A DNA stretch of 64,000 nt from Atriophallophorus winterbourni (GCA_013407085.1 JACCGJ010001791.1:62001-126000), one strand, 5' to 3'; positions 36,748-50,700 are shown, numbered from the stretch's first letter. Numbers and translations: made by a program. Notes: a model not told the origin generated them from the sequence alone.

Positions 36748-36759
36748 AAGTTTCAAAAT
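36748..36759 (+). repeat. Right target-site duplication
   Basis: AAGTTTCAAAAT, identical to 35,962 to 35,973. Confidence 0.85.
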
Positions 36760-37329
36760 CCTCTAGATTTCAGGCATGAATTGCCTCAAAGATCATATTT
36801 CGTCTAGATCTGAATGTTTGCTGTTTGATTCTTGTGGCTTATAATGAAAAATGCCATCAGTGGGATATAATTGGATTGTTGCTGGTCTTAATCAGCGGAT
36901 GTCAAGACACGTGAAAACTAGAAGCAAGCTGTTTCAAACTTATTTCATGGTAATAATTCTGTAAATCTGCTATAAATTCGAACTCAAGATTTATGGTGGA
37001 AAAAGCAAATAGCTGTACAATACCGTAGTATATATGTATGAAAGTTAGCAAATCGTTACTTCAGTGTTTGCATCCATGTGCTTCAAAGGAAGAGCAAAAG
37101 TTATTCCAATTGTGACAAACAGGACATTTCGACTACAAAATGTTTCGGTAGATTTATTTTTCCAAGTATATGAGTAAGAAGGAATCAATATTGGATTTCA
37201 GTAACGTGGAGCCATGATTATTCGACGTTAAAGATATTAAAGTTTGCTTAAATATCATTTCGTTTGATGAGGAAACAATTTCTGGCGGTAGGCTGATCCA
37301 CAAAAAGCATACACGAACTGCTTAAAAGT

Positions 37330-38260
37330 TGCGGCAACAGTTTAGTCGGGAATGTGGGATTTGAAGAGTCAGGGTGACTACGGGTTGGGAGATTGGAACC
37401 AATTGTAATAAGGTGTCTGAGTGGGTGGGACCTTGTATGAATTATTCGGTGTCAGGATTGGGTCAGCGCGGATGCGTCTTCGCTCTAGGGTGCAAAGTCC
37501 AGGTCTAGTCTGCCGCTGCTCAAAGGGTAAAGTATGCAATCCAGTAACAATTTTAGCTGCCTTATGGTAAATCCTTTTGATGAGCGCGATTTCTTTTTCG
37601 ATTCACGATGTCCAAGCTTGTACAACTAGATGTGTTTCGTATCCTAAGCAATGAGTTCGGTGGGAAACGTCCGAAAATTCGTCTGATTACGCTGCATGCA
37701 TTATTATAGGCGGCCTCTCACTGCAGGCTGTTTTGCACATTTCCGCACTCCCAGTTACCTAGATATCTCTGCGATATACTCCACTCAAGTGTGTGACTAC
37801 AAAGTAGTTATGAGAAAGGAAAGGGTTTCCAACTTGCAACATTTTGCATTTGCGGAATTTGCAGGTCACCTTGTTTCGAATTGACCAATGGTGCAGCTTA
37901 TTTAAGTCTGCAAGTAAAACTAAACAATCCAAAAAAGTTGACCTTCCAAATTTTTACATCGTCGGCGAAAAGAACAAATTTACAGCGTGCCAGTTTCGGT
38001 AGATCATTTATAAATATTAAGAACAGTATTGGACCGAGTACTGAACCTTGTGAGTCACCGCTCGTGGCTTCAATAGTACGGGAAATTTCGCTATCTATTC
38101 TGACTTGCTTTGCGTTCAGACGGGTAACTTGCAAAACATGTTAGTAGATTTCCGGTGAAACCAACATCCTCCAGCTTCTGAAGTAGAAAGGGGTGATCCA
38201 CTCGATCTAAATGTTTAGATATATCTATGTAACAAGCATGTAAGAAACTCCCTTAGTCTA
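37330..38260 (-). mobile_element. CR1-like LINE fragment
   Basis: The - strand frames give SQGSVLGPILFLIFINDLPK and FVLFADDVKIWKV at 38,070 to 37,930, with the catalytic FADD intact. A C-terminal region follows in other frames (LERRRIRADPIL near 37,460). Stops and shifts separate the parts. Confidence 0.72.
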
Positions 38261-38359
38261 GTGCTGGCGTCCAGTCGTTTAAAGTCATGATTCAAGATTT
38301 ATGGTTGAAAAAGCAATTAACTTTACAATAACCACAGGGTGGAAATATAGGTACAAATG

Positions 38360-38383
38360 TATATATATATATATATATATATA
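38360..38383. repeat. (TA)n microsatellite
   Basis: A short TA run just before the 3' end of a - strand LINE fragment, possibly grown from its tail. Confidence 0.85.
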
Positions 38384-38394
38384 AGTATAAATAA

Positions 38395-38720
38395 AATCAA
38401 AATCAATGGGACGATGATAGCTTATTAATAGTTTGGGGCAAAATTCGGATTAACTCTCATATAATCGTCAAGTTTTGATTTGAATATAGATAAACTGTTT
38501 GAGCTTACCAAATCGGAAGGTAGGGAATTCCAAGCAAACCACACAAGTTAGACAAGCATGAACGTGTTTTTCTAAATCCATGTTGTGTATGAGAAATAAT
38601 TTCATGGCTCTCGAGGTGCCTGATAAGACTTTCACTCAAATGTAAGACTTAACATCCATTTACGAAAAACATAACTATTCGAAGTAAAAACACCGGTTAA
38701 GGACACTGCTCGCGTCAGTT
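38395..38720 (-). mobile_element. CR1-like LINE fragment with internal deletion
   Basis: On the - strand, HLSESLIRHLESHEIISHTQ then HGFRKT (early RT) is followed almost at once by WNSLPSDLVSSNSLSIFKSK and LDDYMRVNPNFAPNY plus a stop (the far C terminus). Most of the RT is missing between them. Confidence 0.7.
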
Positions 38721-38879
38721 TCAAAAGTTTAAGAACGCATTATAAATGGTAAATGGACTATTGCTGGTAACCCAGCAGTAAATTCGCCAGCGCTGATTTT
38801 TCTTTAACCGATTGGGGCATGGGTTAGATAAATTAATGTTGTGGATAATGGTATTTATATTCCTGCATGTTATCTCAAC

Positions 38880-39150
38880 ATAACTGACCATTATTTACTC
38901 TGATTAGCTACTGAATGGTATCCTAGGGAAATTGTATGGCTGAAAACAGAACTTGCTCAATAAATTAAAGGTTGTGACTGACCATCCACCTAAGCAGCTC
39001 ACGGTTATAGGTAATGTACCGCGAGGTTCTGTGCTCGGACAAAGTGTGTCCTCTACGTAAAGGATTCACCAAAATTAAAATTAAACCATTTTCTGATGGC
39101 AAAAGTTATTTGGCATCAAAATTAATATACGATACTGAATAATCGTTCTT
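38880..39150 (+). mobile_element. RT remnant on the + strand
   Basis: NVPRGSVLG near 39,010 followed, after a shift, by FVLYV-like and FxDG words (catalytic block damaged). It faces opposite to the neighbouring fragments. Confidence 0.5.
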
Positions 39151-39389
39151 TGAAATATTAATTCATCATCAGCGTCAATAATTCCATGTATTGTCACATG
39201 TAGTCGAGTTAAATACCCACCATTCAAGGTAATCCAAGTTATTTAATGGACTAAAAGGCATTGAGATTAACAACGATCATAGTTTGGTGTAAATTAAAAT
39301 GAGAGTAAAACACACACTTATAAATTAGATTACACTGTGCATAAAAACTTGGGAAACGAATGTTTGATAAATTGAATTAATTTTCAATT

Positions 39390-40400
39390 TGAGTAAGTTA
39401 GATGAGTCAAGCGGTGATAGATTTGCTGCATACGTTCTTGAGCCACGGAAACTATGAGTGTAAAGCGTATTCCATTACTGGTCTCAGGTATGTATTCAAG
39501 TTATTTAGGAACACCTTGGGCGGATATTTCGTATGCACTCGTTTGAGTAGATCGAGGACACATTGCTTTTGTAAATGCAGTGATAGATAGAAGTGAGGTT
39601 TTTAAGCTGGAGCATATCGAGACACCGAAGTCTTTATCTTCACTGTAATTTTCATGAAGATGTATCTTGTATGTAAAACCCACTTTCTTCTGAACACACA
39701 TTAACCTGAATTTGTTGAAGCTAAATGACAGTTTCTTCTTCAACGCCCAAATGTGAAGCGCATCAAGATCTTTATGTAATAGTAAACAGTACTATAGCTT
39801 ACCGATGCATTTTTATATCTTTCGTGAATAACGAAAGATCAGAAAGAGGATGGGAGCAAGGACTGAACAACGGGAAAGTCCGCTGGTCGCTGTGATTGGT
39901 TTTGCACCATCAACACGAACCTGGGTATTGTGGTTTGTTAGGTAGTCATTAAATAATTTAACAAATTTCCGGTTATACCAAACCTTGCCTGATTCTGAAG
40001 TAGTAGGCTGTGCTTAAAACGATTGAATGCTTTGAATATATCGAGGTAGCAAGCGTAAATCGCCTACCATATATAGCTACGGATTGGATCTAATCTCACA
40101 TCGTTATAAGCAAATTAGATGAAGAGGAATAATACCGTCTAAATCTGTGTTGTATTCTATGTAGTAACTAATCGATATCAAGATGATTTATTACTTTATC
40201 AACAACATGGCGCTCAAGTAGTTTGAAAGCCGCAGATAACAAAGTAACCAGCCGGAAATCAGAAACATCGGATCGACTTTACACTTTATAAACAGCAGAA
40301 ATTATTCCAGGTTTTCAATCGGTAGGAATCACGTCATTCATTGTGAATCAATACAAAGTACAGTTATAGCGATTCACAATTATTGTGTCCTCGAAATTAA
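39390..40400 (-). mobile_element. CR1-like LINE fragment
   Basis: On the - strand, LLSAAFKLLERHVVDKVINH near 40,230 is a classic early-RT block. The degraded RT core runs to 39,800, and KKLSFSFNKFRLMCVQKK with SEDKDFGVSICSSLK follows at 39,740 to 39,600 (post-RT region). Many stops. Confidence 0.7.
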
Positions 40401-41547
40401 GAAACTTAACATATCATAGTTACAGTAAGCACTTTCTAAACGAAGGATGTACGTACCTAATTAAAGTATCGTTGCCAGTCAAGACAGTAATCGTTCCATC
40501 GTAATGTATCAAGGTTACTGTGCTTGTGTCGAATCAAGATATTTAAAAAATGTTCAGATGTGTGCAATGCATTATTTACTATTTTGTATGTACATATTAC
40601 ATCACTTCATATGCAGGGTGTGTATACCCAACCGTTACATTTCCCTCTGTGCGTTAGCATCTAGAAACCGCTTATGACTTTGGCTGCATGATGTTATATA
40701 CCATCAATCAGTCGAAAGAGCTTTTAAACAGGTGTTTCAAAATTTGGTATTTGTGTTACATTGTTCAGTGTATGTTGGTTTTGATCATCATGGAAAAATT
40801 CACGAAGAAAAACGTTCCACAAATCCGACGCAGCATAATAAGAAACCTGAAAGATACGGCGTGTAAACGGAACTTAGAACTCAGAACTCAGAGTAAGAAT
40901 ACATATTATTTTTCGATATAATATATTTATTGATCGTCCACTCGCGGTTGAAATTTGGATAACTTCATCATGCACATAACTAGTTTAAGAATTTTAGGAG
41001 TGAAGCGTTTGCGAAAACTGATCCTGATGTTGCTCGTTTCCTTACTGTAGTTGTTGTGAACCGTATTTTGATCATTGAATCCATTAGAAAACTGGTATCT
41101 GCGTGCATTTCCATCATACACAACTGACGACTGGTTTCGTGCTGTTTACACCTATACGGTTTGGATAGGACGATTAGGATCCGCGTGATTTAAGAAGTCG
41201 AAAAATGATAAACCAGGTTGGAGCTCGTAACCCATTATTCGATAAGGTTGGCACAACTAACTTTTGCAATCACATGTGTCCACAGACTTATGGAACTGGT
41301 TTAACCCATGGGCTAAAAACAAAAGTTTTCTTGTTGCTTAAATTGGATATTATTTTATGCATAAGCTACTCGTAAGTAGTGTCTATACTGTCTGAAAGTT
41401 TGCCTCATCTTAGTTTGGACCAATCAAGATTTAGTGGAAAATCGATCGCTTTCAGCCAATCGTAATGATGATCCGTAAACCTTACGTTATTGGTGTACGG
41501 AAAGGTGCAGTAGCGGCGTACGTTCGTCTCATCGTTGCTGTCGCTCA
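40401..41547 (+). other. Intergenic stretch before the TLCD4-like gene
   Basis: About 41,235 to 41,315 resembles 29,788 to 29,850 (shared word AATCACATGTGTCCA), so a small dispersed repeat is present. No promoter element is clear. The 60 bases before ATG 41,548 are less AT-rich. Confidence 0.35.
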
Positions 41548-41729
41548 ATGGATGAACGTTCGTTTCGTCTTATAAGTGATCAGGAGGAGATATATTATGT
41601 TAAATGGATAGCATCCAGCTTTTTATTTTGTCTTTTCATCCATCACGTATTCAGTCCCCGATTCTTTCGGCGATATAATAAAATTTACCGCGAATTCTCC
41701 AAAGAAAAGCGCATGGAATGGGATTCCAG
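41548..41729 (+). CDS. TLCD4: TLCD4-like exon 1
   Basis: ATG 41,548 to donor CCAG/GTATTT, phase 2 out. First membrane helix (KWIASSFLFCLFIHHVF), then FSPRFFRRYNKI and KRMEWDS, matching the TLCD4 N terminus. Confidence 0.85.
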
Positions 41730-44700
41730 GTATTTCATAGTACATTGCTTTAACTATTTTTGCCATAGTCCATTTTCAAATAATTATTTATAAGCATTCT
41801 TAACACTTATAATTTGAAATTATTCGATATTGCAGCTTTTTGCAAACGTTCAAAATAAAAAATTTGCCATCGGCCGGAAAATAGTTATAAAATTTTGCCA
41901 ATTTTATTCGTGAAACAAATGTTATCATCAATATATTGTGGTACTCACATCCCCATCCTTTACACATCACTTCCGGTTTCTGGTTGTTTGCCGTCATCAG
42001 GTGGAGACAGTAAGATCAGCTTCAGTAAGCCTTGAAACAGTGATAAACTGATAAACAAAGTTATACTATTATGCCATTGTTAAATAGGGTTCTTACAAAA
42101 AACCCTATGTTCAAGCTTTCTGTATTCTGTTGAGGTATATGAGCCCATATAACCCATTATTTTTTGTATTGTAAAATAGCCGCACATTGTCTGCGTCAGC
42201 TTGTGTTCCAGTCGTCACTCGCTGCTAGTAGCTCCAACGTACTTGAGCGAGGCCTATGAAACCATCGTTGTTCTGGAGTCAAATTATTAGTCTTTCGTTA
42301 TAATGCTTTCCACAACCTTGGAATCGGCGATGGGAAATGTGATTAGTTTGTTGGAAGAATATTTTTTTCTTGCTTGGTACGCGCAGATGACTATTAGGCG
42401 GAAATTCGCCACGGTATCTAAAATACCGCGGATACCGTATGAAGGGATCAACAGAGCCATTAGTTTAGAAAAAAATAAAACTGTTCCCATCAAGGTACTA
42501 TGTTTTAACCAGATTGACAGATAGAAATAAGTGTGGAGCACTTCTCTTTCTACTCTATGGACAGCACGGTTTTACCGCCTGTACATGAAAGTGTTGGGCT
42601 TTTACTAACCAATAAAGCGATCGACCGCATATCGAGAGGAAAAGCTCATTGTGAATACATAATTCCAACAGAAATTCATCGGTTTCTCGTTCACTATTGC
42701 CAGTTGGAATGTCCCACAAGGGGTGCGAGAGACCATGACCATCGTGCTGATTAAGGATAAGGACGATCGAGGTGACTGCGACTATTGCCGAGAAAGTTCT
42801 TCTAAATGTTGCCAGCAAATTGTTTCATAAAGGTTTTCAGATTCGCCTACAGAAATTGGCCGATAAAATTTACTATGAATCTCTGTATCTTCCACAAGAG
42901 AAGATCATCCGTAGACATGAGAGTTCCAGGATAGGTGTCGGGAACTGTGATTTAACCATGGAATTCGACTACGTAAACGGATGTGCAATCGTACAGTACT
43001 TCTGTGCTGTGCGGCTAACACCATGCTAAATTGATTGACCACCGGTGGTGAGCTTTATGCTGAAACAGGCTAGAGTCTCACTACCATTTTTTTTCATATC
43101 TGTCTAAGCCTGGGCAACCTGACAGTATCTCAGCCCACGTGCAGTCTCTGACTGTACGGCACTTTGCCTGGATCATGCTTGTGCTTTCATACATACATAC
43201 GTAAACCTGAATAGGCTTTTTAAAAGGCTTGGTCTTATAGGCTCTTCCCCAAGACTGCTTAAATTCGTTTTGTCTGTCTAATTTGGTATGAAAGGTTCAG
43301 TTTATTTTAAAAGTAACATTTGTGAAGCATTTTAAATTCGCCAAGGCGTCAAACAATAATGTGCTGCTCCTATGCTGTTCTGTATTTACTCTGCTGTTGA
43401 AGCAGGCTTTTCAGTAGAGAACATAAGGTATTTGCCTACGCACGGTATGTCCTGGTGAGTTATTCAACCTGACAGCTCACGTGTGGATGTGCAATCGTAC
43501 AGTACTTCTCACTGCCATTTCCTGTTCTTTTTTCTTCCTCATATCTGTCTAGGCCTGGGCAACCTGACAGTATCTTAGCCCACGTGCAGTCCGTGACTGC
43601 GCGGCACTTTGCCTGGATCATGCTTGTGCTTTCACACACACACTTCTGTGCTGTGCGGCTAACGCCGTGCTAAATTGATTGGCCACCGGTAGTGAATTGC
43701 AAGCTAAAACACGCTGGAGTCACACTACCATTCCCACTTGTACCTTCCTTCTTATATCTGTCTAGGCCTGGGCAACCTGACAGTATCTTCGCCCACGTGC
43801 AGTCTCTGACTATGCGGCACTTTGCCTGGATCAGGTTTGTGCTTTCATACATACATACATACATACATACCTAGATCAGATTAGTGATTTCACACATACA
43901 TGATACCGCTAATCCGTGACGTGTTATTTTGCCAATGATCAAGCCATTATTACTCTTTTCCTGCACAGATGTGCTATCGTTTACCTTATTGCGAAGCTAA
44001 AACTGCTAAATTTATTTGCCACTGGTACTGAGCTTCATACGGTAACACGTCGAGTCTCACTACAATTTTAGGCCCACTTGCAGTCTGACTGCCTGGATCC
44101 GGTTTTTGATTTCATATACACACATACCCTTAGTATAAGCTTTAGTAATTAATGGACTACTTGTCGTCAGCATGCAAACTTGTGGTTGAAAATCAACATA
44201 AATAATACCAAAGTCCTTGATCAATTGCCTACGATCAGCACTGTGAGCTTTAACCAATACATCGGTTCACAATTGTTGGTTCAATTATTAGGGATAACAT
44301 CTCTCTGAACATCGAGGTTGATTAAGAGATTGGTAGAGCAACTATCATCTTTTCCTGTTTAAACTGTTGTCTGGGGCACCAACAAGCTGATCGGGAACAC
44401 GAACATGATTTGATACAGGGCTTTTGCACTAAATGCTTTACTATATAACAGCAAACCTGCTTTTCAAAGCCGGTCGACAGAGCATATTTACAAAGCGCCG
44501 CCTACGCTTTCTGGGTCATGTGTACAATGCAAAAGATGTTCGTATTCCAAAAGACGCTACAAAGACACCTGCAAAAGATATCTAAAAGCTCTTGGCATTG
44601 ACCCTATGAGTTTTGAAAACTTACTCTTGAATGCAAATTTTTTATGCACTGTATGAAGCGTCATCTTCCAGCTGTGGAAATGCAGATGTGATGTGATGTG

Positions 44701-47700
44701 AAAGCACAAGCCTGATCCAGGTAAAGTACCGCGCAGTCAGAGACTGCACGTGGGCTGAGATACTGTCAGATTGCGCAGGCCTAGAAAGAAAATGGATACT
44801 GCTCTCAGCTGCCGAACGTAGATCACACCGTCAGCGTGCAACTGCCGCCGGTCACCTGAGTACGGCTTATCGTTGTGAGCGCTGCGGGAGAGTTTGATCT
44901 TCATGAATCGGACTGATTGCTTATTTCAAATGCTGCAGGGCATGAAACCGACATGCGCTTGTGATATACATCATTATCGAAATAGGCCGAAGGCGGCCAG
45001 CAACAACAATATCAGATACCGCCATGTATATTTGCCTCGAGCACATGTTCAATTATTATTCTCCGATACACTATTTTATTTTCATTCATTCATTCATTTC
45101 ATTTCATTCTGTCTAGACCTGGACAATCTGAAAATATCCTGACCTATGACTGTGATTTCTTACTGACTTCATACACTATTTCATAAATCTATAAGACTTG
45201 CATTGCTAATGTAGCTTGAATGTGCTTTTGTTTTCTACCATCGGCTCGTAGTACATTGTCAGTCTTTTCTCTTCCCCACCTACCGTACCGCTCTTTGTTT
45301 CTGCTAACTTGATTTGCCAAACGTCGTGTCTAGCGGAGACTGCCATTCAATAGGTTGCTCGATTATGATATACCGACAGCGATGTAGTTTGTACATGATC
45401 CCTCTTGTCTCTGCACGGATGTGCAATCGTGCAGCATTTATGTGCTTTGCGGCTAACATCGTGCTAAATTGATTGGCCAACTGTAGTGAGCTGCATGCTG
45501 AAACACGCTGGAGTCTCACTACCATTTCTATTTCTATTTCCCCCATCATATCTGTCTAGGCCTGGGCAACCTGACAGTATCTTAGCCCACGTGCAGTCTC
45601 TGACTGCGGCACTTTGCCTGGATCAGGATTGTGCTTTCATACCATACCATACCTTGTCTACATCTTGCCTGTTATCTTATTCAATGCATCCTCCATTTTT
45701 GGGTGGTTCTATTGAGCTCCTTTCAAAGGACGTGCCGTAACATAATTTCTCGCCAGTTGACGCAGTTAAACGTCACCTGGTGAAATTTAACTAGAATACC
45801 AACATTTCGACCGTTGTACAGTCGCTTCCGCCCTAAATCTTTTGGACGAAAACATGTTATATTCGCTGTTGCTACTGCGTCTACCTCGAGCGCGTTATGA
45901 CTACGTATCTCCGTGTTGGTCAAATGCCATGTAAATGGATTCGCAATCTTACAATGCTGTACCGGGCTGTGCGGCTAACATCGTGTTAAATTGATTTGCA
46001 ACCGGCAGTGAGCTGCATGCTGAAACACGCTGGATTCTCATTGCCATTTATATTTCTTTTTTATTTCTCATATCATGTCTAGGCCTGGGCAACCTGGCAG
46101 TACCTTAGCCCACTTTGCCTGGATCACGCTTATTCTTTCATGCATACACATACAGAGGGTTTTTTTCAACCCGTAGGATAAGTGCACCGTCAACAGTGGT
46201 GATCAAATAAGAGCCTGCTCAAAATTCTCCACGCATCGGTTTATTTGCCAGTCATATCTGATCCTTCTCTAATTCTTGTCTTTGTCGGGCTTACGTCGGC
46301 CGAAACTTTTCTCTGATAATGTTCTGTTGATATCACACACCCTTTTCATGCACCTTGTTTGAATGCTGCTGTTACCTCATTCCAAATTGTTTATAAATTT
46401 CTACTTTTATCACCTGTCACGGGTTTGCAATTCCCTGACCTTTTAATTTTATTATGGCTGTAGCTTCGTGGTTTGCAAACATAAATTGATATATTCTCGG
46501 CCTTTGCCAAGCCTAACGAAATCGAACTTAAGGAAGCGAATGCTATCTTGAAATATCTAACCAAATCATGGGCAGCATGGTTTTTTTACATACATTTCAG
46601 AAGCGCTCTGTATCAGCATACATTAATTATACAAAAATCTGCAGCCAGCTCCAGGTTATAGTGATTATGTGTATCAAATCACATTCCAGAATCCAGGCAA
46701 TTTATCACAGTCATCAACTACTCGTGAGCATGATGTATCTTAGCCCACGTGCAGTTTCTAACTGTGCGGCACTTTGCCTGGATCAGGCTTGTGCTTTCAT
46801 ACCATATCATACCATTCCGTTCACATGAATCTTCATCACATCTGATCATCACGCAGCGTATTAGTTGATGTGCTATGGTCTGATTTATACGTCATCATGT
46901 GATTTTGGGTTGTACCTGTCATACTCAAACTTTGATTTACATTGAAATCGCTTGGTATTGTTTACGGCTCAAATGGATCCCACATTTTTTTTAATTTTTA
47001 ATTTCAATACACTTGCAATTTATACAAACTTGCTTGCGTATCAATCCTGCCGTCATATCTGTACACTATCCCTTGTCATGACCAAGCTTTCGGATAGTGA
47101 TTAATGTAAAATGATAATAATAACGTTTAATCGGTGTAATTTTTTATGTAGTTCATCACAAGTGGTTATCGATTTAGCCTATCACAACCCCGTACTTGCG
47201 CTCAATGTGATGGCCATACAACAATAGTAATAATAATTACACCATTCTGCCAGTAATTCCTATCCGTCCTTTTTGATGTATGTATATTTGATGGTCTCAG
47301 CTTTGTGCGTCGTATTATCGAAGAATGCCTGCTCTTGCCATTATATCTGCACGCTTAACTCATGGTCATCTGTATAGCTCTAGTTTACCTGATTTCACTG
47401 GCAGACTTTACTAGGTTATACAGCACTTTTTCCGTTTGAACCCAAAGGCCGTTCCTATCTGGCTGCGTTTTTTGCTTTTCAATTAAGCTAACTTGTCATC
47501 ATCATCCTAATAATTGCTGGCATGTCTCAATACTTCAATGTCATGCAATCACGACTGAATTTTACTCGAAGAAAAAAGCGAAAGCGGAATTCAACAAGCT
47601 ATGCGTGTCTATGAGAATGAGCCGCATACAAACGGGGTTGTGTCGCCTGTGCCTCTGGCACATGCAAACAAATATCAGGTGGGGTAAATGGGTAGAGCAA

Positions 47701-50700
47701 CGTCATTAAAACAACATCCTTGCGGTTTTCGTTACCGAGATCGTTAGTTTGTGTTGATACTATTTATCCCAGAACTTCTGCACGTAGACACTATAAACAT
47801 AATTCTTAACGTGCATTTTAAGAATGCACATTTTCATTCAGCTGATCTGTCGTGCTTCCTGAAATTATTTTTGTTAACTTGTTGATGCGTAGAAATTTGA
47901 CCCACTGCCTAATATTCCACTTTTAACGATCGTTTGATCGTAACTATGTATTCGAATGGTCTATTAAGCACGATCGGTACAAATAATCTTTGAATGATCG
48001 ACTCACACAGTGATTTATTATAGGAACGTTAAAACCACCTGCACTTACCACCCCTTATCGCTTTTATACAAATTTTAATTAGTTCCATACTTGCTGTCTC
48101 CGCCTAATAAGTCTGATGAGTCCAAATAGTTCGAGACGGGTTAGTCGTGTGGATATCTAGGACAAGCGGGTACCTTAAATGTGGCCGTAATCGAAACTTT
48201 TAGGGTATCACCTGTTATACCAATATCACACTGTCACATGTATAATCCCAACTACTACCGGGGCCCGTTTTTAAACAATTACGCTTGAGGGTATATCCCA
48301 CTGTACGTGAATAACATGCTTGTAGATCTTACTTAACGCGCTTTTTCCAGGCTTGTTTCATCCATCCATGCAACAACTGTCAGCATACTGTGCGTGTCTA
48401 CTTTGGTCAATGACAAACGAATATGGATGGAACCCCTCACGTGAGTTTAAACAAGCTAAATTACAGGGAGTACATCCCTATTATCATTTTCAGCCTTGAA
48501 ATACTTCATACCGCATTTTTATTTTTATTAGCATTATTACAGCTTTAGCGTTGCGACAATCAATGTGTTATCCTTGTAAATACTGCGTACTCTATGTGGT
48601 GAACTCAAGCGATCAGGCGACTAGTAAGAAGACAGAGACCTTGAATAAAGCCTTTATCGAACTTGAAACAAGAGTAAAGGCTCAAAATAGCGGGAGAGTT
48701 TAGTTGGGCACAATAACATGTATCAACAAACATACTACATTCTCCTCGACGCGGATGAGTAAATGTATCAAAGGAGTTTGGATTTAGGTGGCGATAGCGA
48801 AAAATGGTGATTCTACAGCATAGTTGATTCTATATGTACAACGGGTTAGGCCTCGCGATTCCGAATATGGTACGGGCGTACACGTTGTTTCTATTACAGC
48901 ATTTGCTGCACACTCGGATGGGATTGTGTCGGATTCAGTTCAGTTCACCCTGTTTCACAAGGCTCGATGTCAGGCACTACATAATCCGTATCTGTATTAT
49001 CGGAATCGGTCACGTTATTTTCTATCTGTTGAAACAATGTAGGATCATTATCGAGGGGTGCCAAATGTCCTGATAAAACCGTTTACTCTCTTCCATCAGA
49101 TAGTCGAGCGATGATGATTACACTCTATGCTGAACTTGACTTGCATTTTCTGCCAATCAATTTAATCAGTTGTTCCGTTATTATCCTTAATTAGAGACAT
49201 GTTCTGTCTAGGTTTATCACGTGCTTCGGATGGTTTAGTCTAACGATTAATAGTTTTTTACAAATCATACCTGCTCTTCCATTTTTGACACTCATTTCTG
49301 TCTGCTAGCTTTATTCTTCGTCTAATCGGAGGTATGCTGCCTCACTTAATTAATTGATCAGACAAAGTTTCGGTATCTTGAGCCAGGTTCACCTTACTAC
49401 TTCCCTTAATTTTTGCTATGAAATCCGAGTTTTATAGCTAATTCAAGCAAGTTCTGAACCTTAGTCATTATTCAAGCTATCCGAAAAATTCACGAAACTA
49501 ACATCCTGATAACCATCATCACATCAACATTCTTACAAAGGTCTTCGTAGTCTGTATTATGCACCGCGATTGACCTTGCTCGCGTTTCGCTCTCTTTTCC
49601 GTCGGTTACACCACATTGCCTCTTTGATGCTCTCAGTATACCTTGAGCATATGTTTCGGCTGTGGACTAAATGCTTCTCATAGCTGTAGTTTGGACTACT
49701 CTCAACTGGATGATGGAATAAATGATTACGAAATTATCTCATCGCCCTTTTGCTTCCCCAGTTATTGCCCCACCACCGGCCTTATTGCACTGTCAATTTC
49801 TATCGGCTACTTTTTATGTGGTGAGTTTTTATCTGTTTTACCATCGTTTATTTGCATCATTCAGTTCGGCTGTTTGTCCCCGCTTTAAATAATAGATAAA
49901 TTTTAACTAATAAGTTGCTTGCCTTGAATACATTTTCGGTTTTACCGCAAGTGTTTTATATGCTCATCAAATGATCTTTTCTGTCGATAAATATCACTTC
50001 AATAACAAGGCAACTGGGATTGCTTTGGTCATTCAAAGCTGTCTGCATCTTATTTCGTAAGCTTCCTACCGAAATAATAACAGAAACAAACTGAATATAT
50101 TTAGGTAATGTGTTGCTCACATCCCCATCCCTTACACATCGCAACACATTACTTTGGTCATCCACAAGCGCCTTGAGTGCTTTGACCAAGAATCACTTTG
50201 TGATTCTGTGTCTGAACATCGTGGTTCGTTGTACGAACCCTATATAACAGTTGGCATACAAGTATAATCTTGATATATTTAGGTTTATTAATCCCACCCT
50301 GCAACCCGTGTGTGTGTGACTTAAGTAATGCAACTTCGCACCATATTTATCCTAAGGAATATTTTTCGATCATACCGTGACAATACATGACATTTTTGAT
50401 CTACAAAATCGTTCGATGTTCCCAATGCCTCAATTTTTTATAATGTTTGTCCTCGTACGAATATCCTGTGGTGTTGTACAGCTATAAGCTTTTTATACCA
50501 TAAATTCTTGAATCTTGAAACGCGTGACAATTGATTTACTCTTATAGAATCCATCATACATCGGTTTTGACGTATGCATACGTTCACGAGACATCCAAAG
50601 TGTCTTATAGACTGCACGTGATCTAAAATGGCGACAAGGAGTCCAGGCCTCGACCGATCGATAAGTATTCATTAATTACAGTTGAACTAAAGACCTGTTT

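Noticed and set aside
43692..43874. ORFs with PGQPDSIFAHVQSLT-like sequence, recurring at 45.5 kb
   Set aside because: They recur only because the CATA-tail repeat recurs; frames differ or break in other copies, so they are not genes.
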